A DNA stretch of 64,000 bases from Bartonella sp. AU55XJBT (GTDB lineage: Bacteria; Pseudomonadota; Alphaproteobacteria; Rhizobiales; Rhizobiaceae): assembly GCF_028618525.1 (NCBI RefSeq), contig NZ_JAQITC010000009.1:36883-100882 (forward strand), read 5' to 3'. The notes below the pieces were generated by a model, which saw only the letters and a list, made by a program, of their open reading frames with translations, did no database searches and had not been told where the DNA came from. Every line of letters starts with the position of its first letter. Within the stretch, counting starts at the first letter, position 1. The translations under genes and the position numbers were made by a program. Positions 8,827 to 20,743 of the stretch are shown here, piece after piece.

Positions 8827-10565
8827 AATCGTCCTTTTTATTCTCAAAGAAAAAAAAGTGCTTAAAGGATTCGTTGAATCATCATCATGTTTCTGTTCGT
8901 CGTTCGTACTCTAGTCGTCCACGTTTACTTTTTTCGTTGTTCTGCTTTTTAATTTTATATGGCATCATGGGAGCTTGCCTTATTTCTTACGGGCTGGAAG
9001 GTGGACAGATTGAAGAAGCAAAGGGACCAAGCATTCTGCAATTGACGGCACGACCTGATATTGTTGATCGTAATGGTCGGCTTTTAGCAACAGATATTAA
9101 AACCTATTCACTTTTTGCTGAGCCACGACGTATTATTGATGTGGATGAAACAATTGAATTGCTTTCAACAGTTTTGCCTGATCTGAATTGGCAGGAAACT
9201 TATAAGCGTTTAAAAAGAAAAACCGGTTTTTCTTGGATACAGCGTGGGTTAACACCCATGCAGAAAACGCAAATTATGGCTCTTGGTATTCCAGGAATTG
9301 GTTTTCGGACTGAAATTCGTCGTTTTTATCCCGATGGACCTATAAATTCCCATATTCTCGGCATGGTCAATGTGGATAATCAGGGCATTGCAGGTATGGA
9401 AAAATATATTGATGATACGGGATTGAGTGCTCTGCGTGCTGCTGGTCTTGCCGTGGAAGAATCATTAAAACAAGTTCAGCTTTCGATTGATGTGCGACTT
9501 CAGGCAATTGTTCATGATGAACTTATTCAGGCTATAAAGCGTTATAAGGCAATTGCTGCAGGCGCTGTTATTTTAAATATACACACGGGGGAAATTTTGG
9601 CTTTGGCATCACTTCCAGATTTTGATCCTGGAAATCCTATTGAAGCTTTAAAAAGTGATCGTCTTAATCGGATGACGGCTGGAACCTTTGAAATGGGATC
9701 GATCATTAAAAGTTTTACGACCGCTATGGCTCTTGATTCCGATATTTTTCATTTAAACAGTGTTATTGATGCTTCAAAGCCCATAAAAGCAAGTAGTGGC
9801 TATACGATTCATGATTTTCACGGAAAAAATCGTCCCTTAACGTTATGGGAGGTTTTTATTTATTCTTCCAACATTGGTTCTGCTAAAGAGGCATTAGCGA
9901 TAGGGATTGATAAACATCGCAGTTTTTTGCAAAAGCTTGGGCTTTTGGATCGCCTTACAACAGAATTGCCTGAAGTTGCCCATCCTATTGTGCCCCATCA
10001 TTGGAAGGATATCCATTCTATGACAATTTCTTTTGGGCATGGTATGGCAACAACACCCTTGCAAACAGCCGTTGGGGCTGCTGCTTTAATGAATGGTGGT
10101 TGGTTGATTACGCCGACATTTTTAAAACGGACAAAAGAACAAACTTTGCATCATGCAAAACAGGTTTTGAAGACTAAAACAAGTCAAAATATGCGTTACC
10201 TTTATAAATTAAATAGTGATATTGGCTCTGGACGTAATGCAAAAGTAGAAGGCTATCGAGTGGGCGGAAAAACAGGAACAGCTGAGAAAGTTGAAAATGG
10301 AAAATATTCTAAGACAAAAAATTTCAATAGTTTTCTGGCTGCTTTTCCGATTGATGATCCTGCTTATGTTGTTTTAACAATTATTGATGAACCTAAGCCA
10401 GAGGAGGGAAAGCATTCCGCAACAGCAGGGATGAATGCTGGACCAATGCTTGCTAATATTGTTCGTCGCTCAGCGATTTTTCTTGGTGTAAAGCCCGATT
10501 TTAAAAAAGAATATGAGCCTCTTTTAGGTCAAAAAAGCCATTCAAATTTTGTTAAACAGCGGTAA
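8823..10565 (+). CDS. ftsI: Peptidoglycan D,D-transpeptidase FtsI (PBP3)
   Basis: Septal class B penicillin-binding protein that cross-links peptidoglycan with FtsW. A basic cytoplasmic N-terminus precedes one membrane segment (~34-57). The pedestal domain includes RPDIVDRNGRLLATD. The transpeptidase domain has all three active-site motifs: SIIK at 293-296 (nucleophile Ser293), SSN at 348-350 and KTG at 483-485. The length of 580 aa is typical. ATGA overlap with ftsL and a 23-bp gap to murE indicate one operon. Nothing suggests loss of activity. Confidence 0.96.
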   Translation: MKSSFLFSKKKKCLKDSLNHHHVSVRRSYSSRPRLLFSLFCFLILYGIMGACLISYGLEGGQIEEAKGPSILQLTARPDIVDRNGRLLATDIKTYSLFAEPRRIIDVDETIELLSTVLPDLNWQETYKRLKRKTGFSWIQRGLTPMQKTQIMALGIPGIGFRTEIRRFYPDGPINSHILGMVNVDNQGIAGMEKYIDDTGLSALRAAGLAVEESLKQVQLSIDVRLQAIVHDELIQAIKRYKAIAAGAVILNIHTGEILALASLPDFDPGNPIEALKSDRLNRMTAGTFEMGSIIKSFTTAMALDSDIFHLNSVIDASKPIKASSGYTIHDFHGKNRPLTLWEVFIYSSNIGSAKEALAIGIDKHRSFLQKLGLLDRLTTELPEVAHPIVPHHWKDIHSMTISFGHGMATTPLQTAVGAAALMNGGWLITPTFLKRTKEQTLHHAKQVLKTKTSQNMRYLYKLNSDIGSGRNAKVEGYRVGGKTGTAEKVENGKYSKTKNFNSFLAAFPIDDPAYVVLTIIDEPKPEEGKHSATAGMNAGPMLANIVRRSAIFLGVKPDFKKEYEPLLGQKSHSNFVKQR

Positions 10566-10588
10566 AATGAATATAAAGGTGCGTCGTT

Positions 10589-12040
10589 ATGTTGTTTGGA
10601 ACAGTTTTTACAGAATGTCTTGAAGATCAGAAGCTTTCTTCAATGGAAATAACAGGAATCAGTGCAGATTCTCGACAAGTTTTGCCGGGCTATGTTTTTG
10701 TTGCTGTTCGAGGAAAACAAGGGGATGGAAGAGATTATATCCATGATGCGATAAAGCGGGGGGCACGCGCAATCGTTACAGATTGTCATGCTGTTCTTGA
10801 GGATTTATCTGTTCCCATTTTACGAGTTTCTAATGTTCGTCATAGTCTCGCGTTGGCCGCTGCACGTTTTTATGGCGCTCAGCCTGAAACGGTCGTGGCT
10901 GTGACCGGTACAAGTGGTAAAACATCTGTTGTCTCTTTTGTTCGGCAAATTTGGACTCATGTTGGATTGTGTGCTGCCAGTATAGGAACGGTTGGTGTTG
11001 TTTCACCTCACCGGAATGATTATGGTTCTCTCACAACACCTGATCCGGTTGTCTTGCACCGTCTTCTTTGTGAAATTTCTCATGAAGGTGTGACTCATGT
11101 GGCTCTTGAAGCTTCTTCACATGGGCTTGATCAAGGACGCCTTGATGGAGTCCGTTTAACGGCTGGTGCCTTTACCAATTTAGGGCGAGATCACATGGAT
11201 TATCACAGATGCGTAGAGGATTATTTACGGGCTAAAATGAGGTTGTTTGATACACTTTTGCCTGTATCTGCTCCTGCTTTGATTTTTGCTGATGATGTCT
11301 ATTCACAAAAAGTTATTGATGCTGTTACACAAGCGCGCCGCCGTGTCTTGACTATTGGACGTAAGGGACAATTTATCACAATTAATCGTGTTGAACATCA
11401 ACGCTCAAAACAGTGTATTGAGTGTCGTGTGGAAAACAAGATTTATACATTTGATTTGCCTTTAGCGGGAGATTTTCAGGTGGCCAATGCACTTGTGGCG
11501 GCAGGGCTAGCCCTTGCAACAGGACTTTCTCCTGATAAGGTTTTTTCTGCACTTGAAACTTTGCAGGGGGCACCTGGTCGGTTAGAGTTTGTTGGAAAGA
11601 CAGAAAATAATGCGCCTGTCTATATTGATTATGCGCATAAACCAGAAGCTTTGGAGCAGGTTTTGCTTTCTGTTCGTCCCTTTACGCAAGGGCGTTTGGT
11701 TGTTGTTTTTGGTTGTGGAGGGGATCGAGATCAAGGAAAAAGAGCTTTGATGGGAAAAATTGCAGCAGATAAAGCGGATATTGTTATTGTAACGGATGAT
11801 AATCCGCGCACAGAAATACCAGAAAAAATACGCAAGGATATTTTACAGGCGGTCCCAACAGCCATAGAGATAGCAGATCGCGGTGAAGCTATTTCTTATG
11901 CGGTGGGGCTTTTGAAAGCTGGTGATACACTCATTATTGCTGGAAAAGGTCATGAAGATGGCCAAATTATAGGGCAGACAACTTATCCTTTTTCAGATCG
12001 TCTGAAAGCGATAGAAGCTCTAGAGGACCGGAGGAGATGA
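10589..12040 (+). CDS. murE: UDP-MurNAc-L-Ala-D-Glu:meso-diaminopimelate ligase MurE
   Basis: Cytoplasmic Mur ligase adding the third residue of the stem peptide. The N-terminal UMP-binding domain contains [15 protein letters not shown]. The ATP-binding P-loop TGTSGKTS is at 106-113. The C-terminal domain carries TDDNPRTE, whose DNPR motif marks specificity for meso-diaminopimelate over lysine, and the AGKGHEDGQ motif. The length of 483 aa is normal. Its stop overlaps the murF start by 4 bp. The Gram-negative DAP-type wall fits the rest of the cluster. Confidence 0.96.
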   Translation: MLFGTVFTECLEDQKLSSMEITGISADSRQVLPGYVFVAVRGKQGDGRDYIHDAIKRGARAIVTDCHAVLEDLSVPILRVSNVRHSLALAAARFYGAQPETVVAVTGTSGKTSVVSFVRQIWTHVGLCAASIGTVGVVSPHRNDYGSLTTPDPVVLHRLLCEISHEGVTHVALEASSHGLDQGRLDGVRLTAGAFTNLGRDHMDYHRCVEDYLRAKMRLFDTLLPVSAPALIFADDVYSQKVIDAVTQARRRVLTIGRKGQFITINRVEHQRSKQCIECRVENKIYTFDLPLAGDFQVANALVAAGLALATGLSPDKVFSALETLQGAPGRLEFVGKTENNAPVYIDYAHKPEALEQVLLSVRPFTQGRLVVVFGCGGDRDQGKRALMGKIAADKADIVIVTDDNPRTEIPEKIRKDILQAVPTAIEIADRGEAISYAVGLLKAGDTLIIAGKGHEDGQIIGQTTYPFSDRLKAIEALEDRRR

Positions 12041-13458
12041 CAGCTTTATGGGATAAACAAGCACTTGTTGCGGCCATTGATGGTATTGTAATGGGAAGTG
12101 TACCAGAAACTTTTCCTGGGGTTTCCATTGATAGCCGTACTCTTGCAGAAGGCGATATTTTTTTCTGTATTAAGGGGCATCATCTTGATGGTCATGATTT
12201 TGCTGCGCAAGCTTATGCACGAGGTGCAGGCGTTCTTATTGTTGCAGAACACCGTTTGAAGGATATGGAAAAGATATCGGCTCCATTGATTGTTGTTCCT
12301 GATGTTTTGCAAGCCTTAGAAAAACTCGGAAAAGCCGCGCGCAAGCGTTCAAGAGCTAAAATTATCGCAATAACAGGATCGGTGGGAAAAACAACAACAA
12401 AAGAAGCTTTAAAACAAGTCCTTGCAACGGCTGGAAACGTTCATGCCAATCTCGCTTCTTTAAATAATTGCTGGGGGGTTCCGCTTACTTTAGCGCGGAT
12501 GCCGATGGAGAGTGATTATGGTATCTTTGAAATTGGCATGAATCATAAAGATGAAATTCGTCCTCTGGTTAAGCTGGTTTGTCCGCATGTTGCTCTCATT
12601 ACGCATATTTGTGCAGGACATATGGGTTTTTTCAAAGATCTTGAAGAAATAGCAGAGGCAAAAGCTGAAATTTTTGAAGGATTGGATGAGGAAGGCATTG
12701 CCATTTTAAATGCAGATAGTGATTTTTTTTCTTATCTTGTTCAAAAAGCAAAGCAATGCGGTGTGAAAAAGATCTTAAGCTTTGGTGAGATTGAAAATGC
12801 TGATTATCAGGCACAGAATATACGTCTTTTAACCGATCATTCTTCTATGATGGTGCGCATTGGAGAACAGGATAGGGAGGTTCAAATTGGTGCTCCTGGA
12901 CGCCATATTGTGCAAAATTGTTTAGCTGTTCTTGCGGCTTGTGATGCCATTGGTGTTGATTTAGACCCTATTGTGCTTTCTTTGCGCCATTTTTCTTCTC
13001 AAAAAGGGCGGGGTGTTCGTTATCGATTGTCTTTATCGAATGGAGGCGAATTTTATCTCATTGATGAAAGCTATAATGCTAATCCCGCATCTATGCGTGC
13101 GGCTCTTGAGCTTCTTGCGACAGGGGAAGTCGGGGAAAGGGGGCGGCGAATTGCTGTTTTAGGGGACATGCTAGAGTTAGGGGGGTATAGTGAAAAGCTT
13201 CATCGTGATTTAATAAAGCCAATACGCCTTTCTGGTGCTAATCCCGTTTTTTTATTTGGTGAGGCGATGAAATCTTTAGTCAGTGATTTATCTGCTGATG
13301 TTGAGGTTTATTATGCTGAAAATATTGAGAAAATTTTACCACTTCTTTTGACAGAAATTTCTCCTGGGGATCTGTTGATGATTAAATCATCCAATAGCCT
13401 TTGTTCATCAAATATTGTGACGGCATTGCTTGAGCGCTATAAAGCGGTTTCTTCATAG
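12037..13458 (+). CDS. murF: UDP-MurNAc-tripeptide:D-Ala-D-Ala ligase MurF
   Basis: Adds D-Ala-D-Ala to the UDP-MurNAc tripeptide, completing the pentapeptide. The N-terminal domain has [18 protein letters not shown]. The P-loop [11 protein letters not shown] begins at residue 113, and the central domain has [11 protein letters not shown] and ICAGHMGFF. The C-terminal domain has [15 protein letters not shown] and [10 protein letters not shown], all MurF hallmarks. The length of 473 aa is typical. It overlaps murE by 4 bp and sits 21 bp before mraY. The substrate comes from Ddl, encoded later in the cluster. Confidence 0.96.
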   Translation: MTALWDKQALVAAIDGIVMGSVPETFPGVSIDSRTLAEGDIFFCIKGHHLDGHDFAAQAYARGAGVLIVAEHRLKDMEKISAPLIVVPDVLQALEKLGKAARKRSRAKIIAITGSVGKTTTKEALKQVLATAGNVHANLASLNNCWGVPLTLARMPMESDYGIFEIGMNHKDEIRPLVKLVCPHVALITHICAGHMGFFKDLEEIAEAKAEIFEGLDEEGIAILNADSDFFSYLVQKAKQCGVKKILSFGEIENADYQAQNIRLLTDHSSMMVRIGEQDREVQIGAPGRHIVQNCLAVLAACDAIGVDLDPIVLSLRHFSSQKGRGVRYRLSLSNGGEFYLIDESYNANPASMRAALELLATGEVGERGRRIAVLGDMLELGGYSEKLHRDLIKPIRLSGANPVFLFGEAMKSLVSDLSADVEVYYAENIEKILPLLLTEISPGDLLMIKSSNSLCSSNIVTALLERYKAVSS

Positions 13459-13479
13459 TTTTAAGAGGTTTTTTGTTCC

Positions 13480-14550
13480 ATGATGCTGTTTTTTTCTTCG
13501 TTGAGTGATTGGCTTCCAGGTGTGAATGTTTTCCGCTACATTACTTTTCGTACGATAGCAGCGATGCTGACTTCGGGACTCATTGTTTTTTTGTTTGGAC
13601 CTAGCATCATTGCTTCTCTTAAGTTGCGACAGGGCAAAGGGCAACCAATTCGTGCTGATGGTCCTCAAACACATTTTAAAAAGGCTGGAACACCTACAAT
13701 GGGTGGATTGATGATTTTAACCGGCATTGTTGTATCGGCATTTTTGTGGTGTAATTTATCGAATATTTATTTTTGGGTATCGCTTTTGGTTATGCTTTCT
13801 TTTGGAGCCATTGGATTTTATGATGATTATCTTAAGGTCACAAAACAAACAGACAAAGGATTTTCTGGGAAAGCACGGTTAAGCTTGGAGTTTGTTGTTG
13901 CAGCAATTGCTGCTTTTGTCATTCTGCAAATTGGCTCATCTGGATTCGCTTTGCCTTTTTTGAAAGATTATCTTATCAGTTTGGGCTGGTTTTTCATTCC
14001 TTTTTCTGCGTTTGTCATTGTTGCAACGGGGAATGCGGTTAATTTGACGGATGGACTTGATGGGCTTGCGATTGTTCCTGTAATGGTTGCTGCCTTATCT
14101 TTTGCTCTGATTGCTTATCTTTGTGGGAATATGAATTTTGCTGATTACCTCCAAATACACTATGTATCGGGAACAGGTGAACTGGCTGTTTTATTGGGTG
14201 CTGTTGTGGGGGCAGGGCTTGGCTTTTTGTGGTTTAATGCACCGCCTGCTGCTATTTTTATGGGGGATACTGGCTCGTTGGCTCTTGGAGGTCTATTGGG
14301 GACTGTTGCGGTTGCTACAAAGCACGAAATTGTTTTGGCTCTTATTGGTGGGCTGTTTGTTGTGGAAGCGTTTTCAGTCGTTATTCAGGTTGGTTATTTC
14401 AAATTGACAAGAAAACGTGTGTTTCTTATGGCACCAATCCATCATCATTTTGAGAAAAAAGGCTGGACTGAAAGCCAAGTGGTGATACGCTTCTGGATTA
14501 TTTCGATTGTTCTTGCTCTCATTGGTCTTTCAACACTTAAATTGCGGTGA
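13480..14550 (+). CDS. mraY: Phospho-MurNAc-pentapeptide transferase MraY
   Basis: Integral inner-membrane enzyme that transfers phospho-MurNAc-pentapeptide to undecaprenyl phosphate, giving lipid I. About ten hydrophobic segments are spread over 356 aa. Family motifs seen are GTPTMGG near 73, [15 protein letters not shown] with the catalytic Asp pair, [13 protein letters not shown] near 186, [11 protein letters not shown] and the [11 protein letters not shown] loop. Two ATGs are adjacent at the start; the first follows AAGAGG at a slightly long spacing. The neighbours murF and murD complete the lipid I route. Confidence 0.96.
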   Translation: MMLFFSSLSDWLPGVNVFRYITFRTIAAMLTSGLIVFLFGPSIIASLKLRQGKGQPIRADGPQTHFKKAGTPTMGGLMILTGIVVSAFLWCNLSNIYFWVSLLVMLSFGAIGFYDDYLKVTKQTDKGFSGKARLSLEFVVAAIAAFVILQIGSSGFALPFLKDYLISLGWFFIPFSAFVIVATGNAVNLTDGLDGLAIVPVMVAALSFALIAYLCGNMNFADYLQIHYVSGTGELAVLLGAVVGAGLGFLWFNAPPAAIFMGDTGSLALGGLLGTVAVATKHEIVLALIGGLFVVEAFSVVIQVGYFKLTRKRVFLMAPIHHHFEKKGWTESQVVIRFWIISIVLALIGLSTLKLR

Positions 14551-14554
14551 GATT

Positions 14555-15949
14555 TTGATTTCTGTTACGTGTTATAAGGGGAAAAAAGTTGCTCTCTTTG
14601 GATTAGGGAAGTCTGGATTAGCAACGGCACAGGCATTGATGCGTGGCGGGGCAGAAGTGGTGGCATGGGATGATCATCCTGCGAGCGTGCAAGCAGCTTT
14701 TCGGCAAAATATTCCAACAAGAGATCTTCACGGTGAAGATTGGTCAGAATTTGTAGCATTAATTCTCGCACCTGGCGTTCCTTTAAATTATCCTCAACCC
14801 CATTGGGTTGTTGAAAAAGCACGTCAAGCAAATATAGAAATTATCGGTGATATTGAATTATTTGTTCGTGCGCGCCATCATTTTTTACAGCATTCTGGTT
14901 TTTGTGATGAGGATATTCCTTTCATTGCGATTACGGGGACGAATGGAAAGTCGACAACAACAGCTTTGCTTGCGCATTTGTTAGAAAAAATAGGCTGTGA
15001 TGTGCAAATGGGGGGCAATATTGGACAGGCAATATTGACGCTTAAGCCCTTTGTTAAAAAACGTATCTATGTCATTGAATGTTCATCGTTTCAAATTGAT
15101 CTTACGCCTTCTTTACAGCCAACTATTGGACTTTTATTGAATTTGACACCTGATCATATTGATCGTCATGGGAGTTTTGCTTGTTATGTGCAAACCAAAA
15201 GGCATCTAGTTGCTCAAGCTTCTCAGGCTTTTATTTCCGTTGATGATGCAGCTTGTGAGATGTTGTATCAACAATTGCTTCACGAGGGGCATCAAATTGA
15301 GGCAATTTCCAAGGATCATTTTGTTGAAAATGGGTTTTATGCAGAGGGGACCAAGCTCTTTTCTGTTCGTCAAGGGCAGCGCCATATGCTTGCAGATCTC
15401 GTGTCTATGACTGCTTTGCGCGGTTGTCATAATGCGCAAAATGCTCTTATGGCCTTGGCAACGTTGCAGGCTTTAAAAATAACGGATCCTTCTATAGAAA
15501 AACATTTAGCAAGTTATAAAGGGTTGGATCATCGTATGCAGCAGGTGCGTAAAATAGGGACGGTTTTATTTATCAATGATAGCAAGGCGACGAATGCGGA
15601 TGCAACAGCGCCGGCACTTTGCGCCTTTAATGATATTTTTTGGATTGTTGGGGGGCAGGCAAAAAAGGGAGGAATTGAGTCTCTTAGAGAATTTTTTCCT
15701 AAAATTCGTAAAGCCTATTTGATTGGGAGTGCAGCGGAAGAATTTGCGCGCATGATTGGTTCTGCTCTTCCCTTTTCTATGAGCTTAACTTTAGAAAATG
15801 CAGTGCGTGAAGCCACCATTGACGCAATGCATTGCAAGGCAAAGGAGGTGGTGGTTCTTTTGTCACCTGCTTGTGCAAGTTATGACCAATTTAAAAATTA
15901 TGAGGTGCGAGGCGAGGCATTTATCTCTTTGGTGATGCAATTACAATAA
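14555..15949 (+). CDS. murD: UDP-MurNAc-L-alanine:D-glutamate ligase MurD
   Basis: Adds D-Glu to UDP-MurNAc-L-Ala. The frame is open from 14507, inside mraY, but the start best matching the family is TTG at 14555. It gives [18 protein letters not shown] and leaves a 4-bp gap after mraY, with GCGGTGAG upstream. The N-terminal Rossmann-like motif is [16 protein letters not shown], and the P-loop TGTNGKSTT is at 128-136. [18 protein letters not shown] and [17 protein letters not shown] follow, as in MurD. The length is 464 aa. A 146-bp gap precedes ftsW. Confidence 0.94.
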   Translation: MISVTCYKGKKVALFGLGKSGLATAQALMRGGAEVVAWDDHPASVQAAFRQNIPTRDLHGEDWSEFVALILAPGVPLNYPQPHWVVEKARQANIEIIGDIELFVRARHHFLQHSGFCDEDIPFIAITGTNGKSTTTALLAHLLEKIGCDVQMGGNIGQAILTLKPFVKKRIYVIECSSFQIDLTPSLQPTIGLLLNLTPDHIDRHGSFACYVQTKRHLVAQASQAFISVDDAACEMLYQQLLHEGHQIEAISKDHFVENGFYAEGTKLFSVRQGQRHMLADLVSMTALRGCHNAQNALMALATLQALKITDPSIEKHLASYKGLDHRMQQVRKIGTVLFINDSKATNADATAPALCAFNDIFWIVGGQAKKGGIESLREFFPKIRKAYLIGSAAEEFARMIGSALPFSMSLTLENAVREATIDAMHCKAKEVVVLLSPACASYDQFKNYEVRGEAFISLVMQLQ

Positions 15950-16048
15950 CAAAAAGCATTACTTATAAAAAAATATTTTTGCGTTAAGACTCCAGAATCT
16001 TTTTTTGTGTAATTTAGTTTTTAAAGTGTTTGTTGGACAGGTTGGGGA

Positions 16049-16087
16049 ACCTTATCACTTTGAGATAATTTATAAAACGGATAAGGT
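16049..16087 (+). promoter_or_regulatory. Inverted repeat covering the ftsW ribosome binding site
   Basis: ACCTTATC (16049-16056) is perfectly complementary to GATAAGGT (16080-16087), with a 23-nt loop. The 3' arm includes AAGG of the ftsW ribosome binding site (AAGGTGG, 16084-16090). In RNA this stem would hide the site. A regulatory role is inference; the stem is only 8 bp. Confidence 0.35.
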
Positions 16088-16095
16088 GGCTATAA

Positions 16096-17244
16096 ATGAT
16101 TACGCGTGCAGATAGAGACCCAATTGCGAATTGGTGGTGGACGATTGATCGCTCTATCTTTGCAGCTTGTTTAATTTTAATGGGGATTGGCATTATGCTG
16201 TCTTTTGCTGCTAGCCCCACTATTGCAAAAAAAATCGGAATTGCTGATAATTTTTATTTTGTTCGCTGGCATATCATTTTTAGCATTTCAGCATTTTTTA
16301 TGATGGTTACCATTTCTTTTTTTTCGCTTCCTAATATTCGTCGTTTATGTGCTCTTTTGCTCATTGTAACGCTTGCTCTTATGGTTGCAACACTACTTTG
16401 GGGTCCTGAATTAAAGGGAGCACGGCGGTGGATTTTGCTCTTTGGTTTTTCTGTACAAGCCTCAGAGTTTATGAAGCCAGCTTTTGTGGTGATGTCCGCT
16501 TGGCTTTTTTCAGAACAGATACGCAAGAGGGGAATTCTAGGTTACATATTAGCAACTCTACTTTATGCCATTTGTTGTGTTCTTCTGGTTTTACAGCCTG
16601 ATATTGGACAAACAATTTTAATAAGTGCAACATGGGGTGGGTTGTTTTTTATTGCTGGTGTGCCTCTTACGGTTATTTTTTTCTTTCTCATTTTTGGCGT
16701 TGTAGGAATTATTCTCGCTTATCTTTTTCTGCCTCATGTGCGCGATCGTATCAATGGTTTTTTGACAGGGGAAGGAGATACCTTTCAAGTGGATGTAGGA
16801 CGTGAGGCTATTTTAAATGGTGGTTGGTTTGGACAGGGGCCTGGAGAGGGAACAGTAAAACGGATCATTCCTGATAGCCATACAGATTTTGTATTTTCTG
16901 TTGCTGCTGAAGAATATGGTATTATTCTTTGTTTGTTAATTATGATGCTTTTTGGCTTTATCGTTATGCGTTCATTGTATATAGCTATGAATACACGAGA
17001 TTCCTTTATACGTCTAGGTATTACGGGCGTAGCCATGATGATAGGCTTTCAATCAGCTATTAATATGGCTGTTAATCTTCACTTAATCCCTCCCAAAGGC
17101 ATGACATTGCCGTTTATTTCTTATGGTGGTTCATCAATGGTGGCAATTGCGTTTTCAATGGGAATTTTACTCAGTTTAACACGTCGTTGGCCAGAGGCCC
17201 GTCTTTCAGCTTTTTCTTCTTCTGTCTTGGATGGCTCTTCATGA
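16096..17244 (+). CDS. ftsW: Septal peptidoglycan polymerase FtsW
   Basis: SEDS-family lipid II glycosyltransferase acting with FtsI at the septum. Multiple hydrophobic segments, roughly ten, are spread over 382 aa. Motifs seen are GARRWI followed by FSVQASEFMKPA, VLQPDIGQT, the loop with GQGPGEGTVKRIIPDSHTDF including the conserved Asp, and PFISYGGSSM near the C-terminus. The stop overlaps the murG start (ATGA). The preceding 146-bp spacer may carry an internal promoter and an inverted repeat at the ribosome binding site. Confidence 0.95.
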   Translation: MITRADRDPIANWWWTIDRSIFAACLILMGIGIMLSFAASPTIAKKIGIADNFYFVRWHIIFSISAFFMMVTISFFSLPNIRRLCALLLIVTLALMVATLLWGPELKGARRWILLFGFSVQASEFMKPAFVVMSAWLFSEQIRKRGILGYILATLLYAICCVLLVLQPDIGQTILISATWGGLFFIAGVPLTVIFFFLIFGVVGIILAYLFLPHVRDRINGFLTGEGDTFQVDVGREAILNGGWFGQGPGEGTVKRIIPDSHTDFVFSVAAEEYGIILCLLIMMLFGFIVMRSLYIAMNTRDSFIRLGITGVAMMIGFQSAINMAVNLHLIPPKGMTLPFISYGGSSMVAIAFSMGILLSLTRRWPEARLSAFSSSVLDGSS

Positions 17245-18377
17245 ATGATAAAAAAGTTATTGTTTTGGTGGCGGGGGGGACAGGTGGACATCTTTTTCCT
17301 GCTGAAGCACTTGCTGTTGAATTAAGGCGGCGTGGATATGATATTCATTTAATAACAGATGAAAGAGCGCGATCTTTTGTACGGAGCTTTGATAAAGAAC
17401 ATACACATATCGTTTCATCGGCAACATTTACACGACGTCATCCTTTTGCTTTGATAAAAACGTTTTGGTCTTTGCTCAGAGGTATGGGGCAATCGTTGAG
17501 GCTGTTTTATAAGTTACGTCCTGTTCTGGTTGGTGGTTTTGGGGGATATCCGAGTTTTCCTCCTCTTTTTATTGCGGCCTTAATGCGGCGCGTAACATTT
17601 ATTCATGAGCAAAATGCTGTTATGGGACGTGCCAATCGGGTGTTGGCAATTTTTGTGCGTGCAATCGCTGGTGGTTTATTGTCGCCACATGGTCCTTATG
17701 CTCATAAAACGCTTTTGACGGGGAATCCTGTCCGTGAGTCTGTGCTAAAGGCGGCCGAAATTTCCTATCAGCCTTCTACAGGTGATGAGCCATTTTATTT
17801 TTTGATTTTTGGGGGTAGTCAAGGGGCTTCTTTTTTTTCACATATTGTTCCAGAAGCGATTGCTTTGCTCGATGATCAAAATCGTAAACGCTTACGTATT
17901 GTACAGCAAATTCGTGGTAACGCTGAAGAATTGATTAAAACCTATTGCGATATGGGCGTACAAGCTGAGGTTGCTTCTTTCTTTGATGATATGGCTGAAC
18001 GTATGGCACATGCCCATTTTATTTTATCGCGTGCTGGAGCTTCATCGGTTTGTGAGATAGCGGTGATTGGTAGACCCGCTTTGCTTGTTCCTTATCCTCA
18101 TGCTTTGGATCATGATCAGGCCGCCAATGCTGCCCTTCTTGCACGTGTGGGTGGTGCGCAAATTATATTAGAAAAAGATTTAAATGCACAAAAGCTTTCT
18201 GCCCTGCTAGCGCAAGCTTGTTGTGCACCCAATTTATTGGAAAAACAAGCGCTTGCTGCAAAAAAAGTTGGGAAACCTCATGCAACCCGTTGCCTTGCTG
18301 ATATGGCTGAAGCCTTAATTGCAGGGCAATTGTTGTCAAATATAAAAGAGGAGCTTTTTGATGAAAATGCCACTTGA
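17241..18377 (+). CDS. murG: UDP-GlcNAc:lipid I N-acetylglucosaminyltransferase MurG
   Basis: Peripheral membrane GT-B enzyme converting lipid I to lipid II. The frame opens earlier (17187), but the ATG at 17241 overlaps the ftsW stop and gives the expected N-terminus with the G-loop [15 protein letters not shown] at 11-25. The second glycine loop [10 protein letters not shown], the central IRGNAEELI and the UDP-GlcNAc-binding [12 protein letters not shown] are all present. [16 protein letters not shown] is the usual C-domain segment. The length of 378 aa is normal. Its end overlaps murC by 17 bp. Confidence 0.95.
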   Translation: MNDKKVIVLVAGGTGGHLFPAEALAVELRRRGYDIHLITDERARSFVRSFDKEHTHIVSSATFTRRHPFALIKTFWSLLRGMGQSLRLFYKLRPVLVGGFGGYPSFPPLFIAALMRRVTFIHEQNAVMGRANRVLAIFVRAIAGGLLSPHGPYAHKTLLTGNPVRESVLKAAEISYQPSTGDEPFYFLIFGGSQGASFFSHIVPEAIALLDDQNRKRLRIVQQIRGNAEELIKTYCDMGVQAEVASFFDDMAERMAHAHFILSRAGASSVCEIAVIGRPALLVPYPHALDHDQAANAALLARVGGAQIILEKDLNAQKLSALLAQACCAPNLLEKQALAAKKVGKPHATRCLADMAEALIAGQLLSNIKEELFDENAT

Positions 18378-19788
18378 TATAGGCGTTATCCATTTTATTG
18401 GAATCGGGGGGATTGGTATGAGTGGAATTGCGGAGGTTTTTTATAATCTTGGCTATAAAGTTCAAGGGTCCGATCAAGTTGAGAGTGCCAATGTTGAACG
18501 TTTGCAGAGAAAAGGAATTAATGTTCATATTGGTCATTGTGCTGAAAATTTAGGAAATGCGGAGGTTGTTGTTTTTTCTACTGCCGTTAAAAAAACAAAT
18601 CCTGAGTATATTGCTGCAAAAGAAAGACATTTACCGCTTGTCAGACGTGCAGAAATGCTGGCGGAGCTGATGCGGTTTCGGCGTGCAATTGCCGTGGGTG
18701 GTACACATGGTAAAACAACGACCACATCAATGGTCGCAGCGCTTCTCGATGCTGGTCGTTTTGATCCGGTGGTGATTAATGGGGGTATTATTAATGCCTA
18801 TGGTACGAATTCTCGTACGGGAGAGGGCGATTGGATGATTGTTGAAGCCGATGAAAGCGATGGAACGTTTTTAAAGCTGCCTGCTGATATTGCTGTTGTT
18901 ACCAATATTGATGCTGAACATTTGGATCATTATGGAAGTTTTGATTCTGTGCGGGATGCTTTTCGGCAATTCGTAGAAAATGTTCCTTTTTATGGTTTCG
19001 CTGTTTTGTGCCTTGATCATCCAGAGGTTCAGTCATTGGCGGGTCGTATTGATGATCGTTGGGTAATTACTTATGGTGCAAATCCACAAGCGGATGTTCG
19101 TTTTCTTAATCTTTCGATGGATGGCCAAAAAACGTATTTTGATGTTCTTGTTCGTTCACGTAAGACAGGAAGAAAGATTGAGTTGAAAAATTTGCTTTTG
19201 CCCATGGCAGGAGAGCATAATGTTGCCAATGCAACAGCGGCAATAGCCATTGCGCATGAACTTGGCATTTCAAATGAATTGATAAAGAAGGGTTTAGCGG
19301 AATTTGGAGGTGTAAAACGACGTTTTACGCGAACAGGAAGTTGGTGTGGCATTGAAATATTTGATGATTATGGTCATCACCCTGTTGAAATAAAGGCTGT
19401 TTTGCGCGCGGCACGTGAGAGTGCAAAAGGGCGTGTCATTGCTATTGCACAACCCCATCGTTATTCACGTTTGTATCATTTATTTGATGAGTTTTCTGCT
19501 TGTTTTAATGATGCCGATACAGTGTTGATTGCCCCCGTTTACGCGGCTGGTGAAGAGCCTATTGTAGGGTTTGGTTCGCAAGAATTGGTAGAGCATATTA
19601 AAATGGCGGGTCATCGTGATGTGCGCTTGATACATGGTTTGGAAGATGTTGTGTCTCTTGTCTCCCAATTTGCTCAGGCAGAGGATTATGTTGTTTTTCT
19701 TGGTGCTGGCAATATCACACAATGGGCTTGTGCGTTGCCTCATAAGTTGTTGGAACTTGGTGGTCATGATAAATTTTCAGAACATTGA
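18361..19788 (+). CDS. murC: UDP-MurNAc:L-alanine ligase MurC
   Basis: First Mur ligase, joining L-Ala to UDP-MurNAc. The start is taken at ATG 18361 after GAGGAG, inside the end of murG; a TTG one codon upstream is also open. The nucleotide motif [15 protein letters not shown] is at 11-25 and the P-loop GGTHGKTTT at 113-121. [11 protein letters not shown] and [12 protein letters not shown] are MurC signatures. The length of 475 aa is typical. The 3' end overlaps murB by 23 bp, which suggests coupled translation. Confidence 0.95.
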   Translation: MKMPLDIGVIHFIGIGGIGMSGIAEVFYNLGYKVQGSDQVESANVERLQRKGINVHIGHCAENLGNAEVVVFSTAVKKTNPEYIAAKERHLPLVRRAEMLAELMRFRRAIAVGGTHGKTTTTSMVAALLDAGRFDPVVINGGIINAYGTNSRTGEGDWMIVEADESDGTFLKLPADIAVVTNIDAEHLDHYGSFDSVRDAFRQFVENVPFYGFAVLCLDHPEVQSLAGRIDDRWVITYGANPQADVRFLNLSMDGQKTYFDVLVRSRKTGRKIELKNLLLPMAGEHNVANATAAIAIAHELGISNELIKKGLAEFGGVKRRFTRTGSWCGIEIFDDYGHHPVEIKAVLRAARESAKGRVIAIAQPHRYSRLYHLFDEFSACFNDADTVLIAPVYAAGEEPIVGFGSQELVEHIKMAGHRDVRLIHGLEDVVSLVSQFAQAEDYVVFLGAGNITQWACALPHKLLELGGHDKFSEH

Positions 19789-20743
19789 TGGTGAGGCGCT
19801 ATTGGCGCAACTGCAACCGCTGTTGGGTAATGTCAGAGGCAAGCTTACTCCGAATGTTGAGATGCGTAAGGTGACATGGTTTCGCACAGGCGGATTGGCA
19901 GAGCTTTTTTATCAGCCTGTTGATGAAGAAGATTTGGCTTTCTTTCTTCAAAATTTACCTGAAACTGTTCCTGTAACAATTGTAGGTATCGGTTCTAATC
20001 TTCTGGTGCGTGATGGGGGTGTTCCTGGGGTTGTGATTCGTCTTTCGCCTAAAAATTTTGGGCAAGTGCAGCAAGTTTCTCCAAAAGGATTCTTGGTTGG
20101 CGCTGGTACAGCAGATAAACATTTAGCTGCTGCCGCTTTAAAGGCAGAAATTGCTGGTTTTCATTTTTATCATGGTATTCCTGGTGGCCTTGGAGGAGCT
20201 CTCAAAATGAATGCGGGGGCGAATGGTGTTGAAACTGCAGCGCGTGTTGTTGAGGTCTATGCGTTGGATCGTAAAGGACAACGTCATATCTTGAGTTTGA
20301 AAGATATGCATTATTCCTATCGTCATTGTGATATTCCTAAAGATTTTATTTTTACGGCTGCTTTATTGGAAGGGGAACCCAGTCATAAAGATGCTATTCG
20401 TGCTGCTATGGATGAAGTTGCTCTCCACAGAGAAACTGTGCAACCTATTCGCGAGAAGACAGGGGGATCAACTTTCAAAAACCCTGAGAATACATCCGCG
20501 TGGCGTGTGATTGATGAAGCAGGGTGTCGAGGTTTACGGATTGGTGGCGCTCAAATGAGTGAAATGCACTGTAATTTTATGATTAATACAGGGCAAGCAA
20601 CAGGCTATGATCTTGAAGCATTGGGAGAAACAGTGCGTGCGCGTGTTTTTGCACATTCAGCTCACCTTTTACAATGGGAAATAGAGCGTATTGGTCAATT
20701 TGAACCTGGTCGAAGTGTTTCTTCTTTTGATCCATTTCATTGA
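19766..20743 (+). CDS. murB: UDP-N-acetylenolpyruvoylglucosamine reductase MurB
   Basis: FAD- and NADPH-dependent reductase making UDP-MurNAc. The frame is open from 19634, inside murC. ATG 19766 ([13 protein letters not shown]) gives a normal 325-aa protein, overlapping murC by 23 bp. FAD-binding motifs are [22 protein letters not shown] and [18 protein letters not shown]. The catalytic Ser is in [12 protein letters not shown]-terminal EIERIGQF helix holds the second Glu region. A 238-bp spacer follows, so the first long transcription unit may end here. Confidence 0.93.
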   Translation: MINFQNIDGEALLAQLQPLLGNVRGKLTPNVEMRKVTWFRTGGLAELFYQPVDEEDLAFFLQNLPETVPVTIVGIGSNLLVRDGGVPGVVIRLSPKNFGQVQQVSPKGFLVGAGTADKHLAAAALKAEIAGFHFYHGIPGGLGGALKMNAGANGVETAARVVEVYALDRKGQRHILSLKDMHYSYRHCDIPKDFIFTAALLEGEPSHKDAIRAAMDEVALHRETVQPIREKTGGSTFKNPENTSAWRVIDEAGCRGLRIGGAQMSEMHCNFMINTGQATGYDLEALGETVRARVFAHSAHLLQWEIERIGQFEPGRSVSSFDPFH

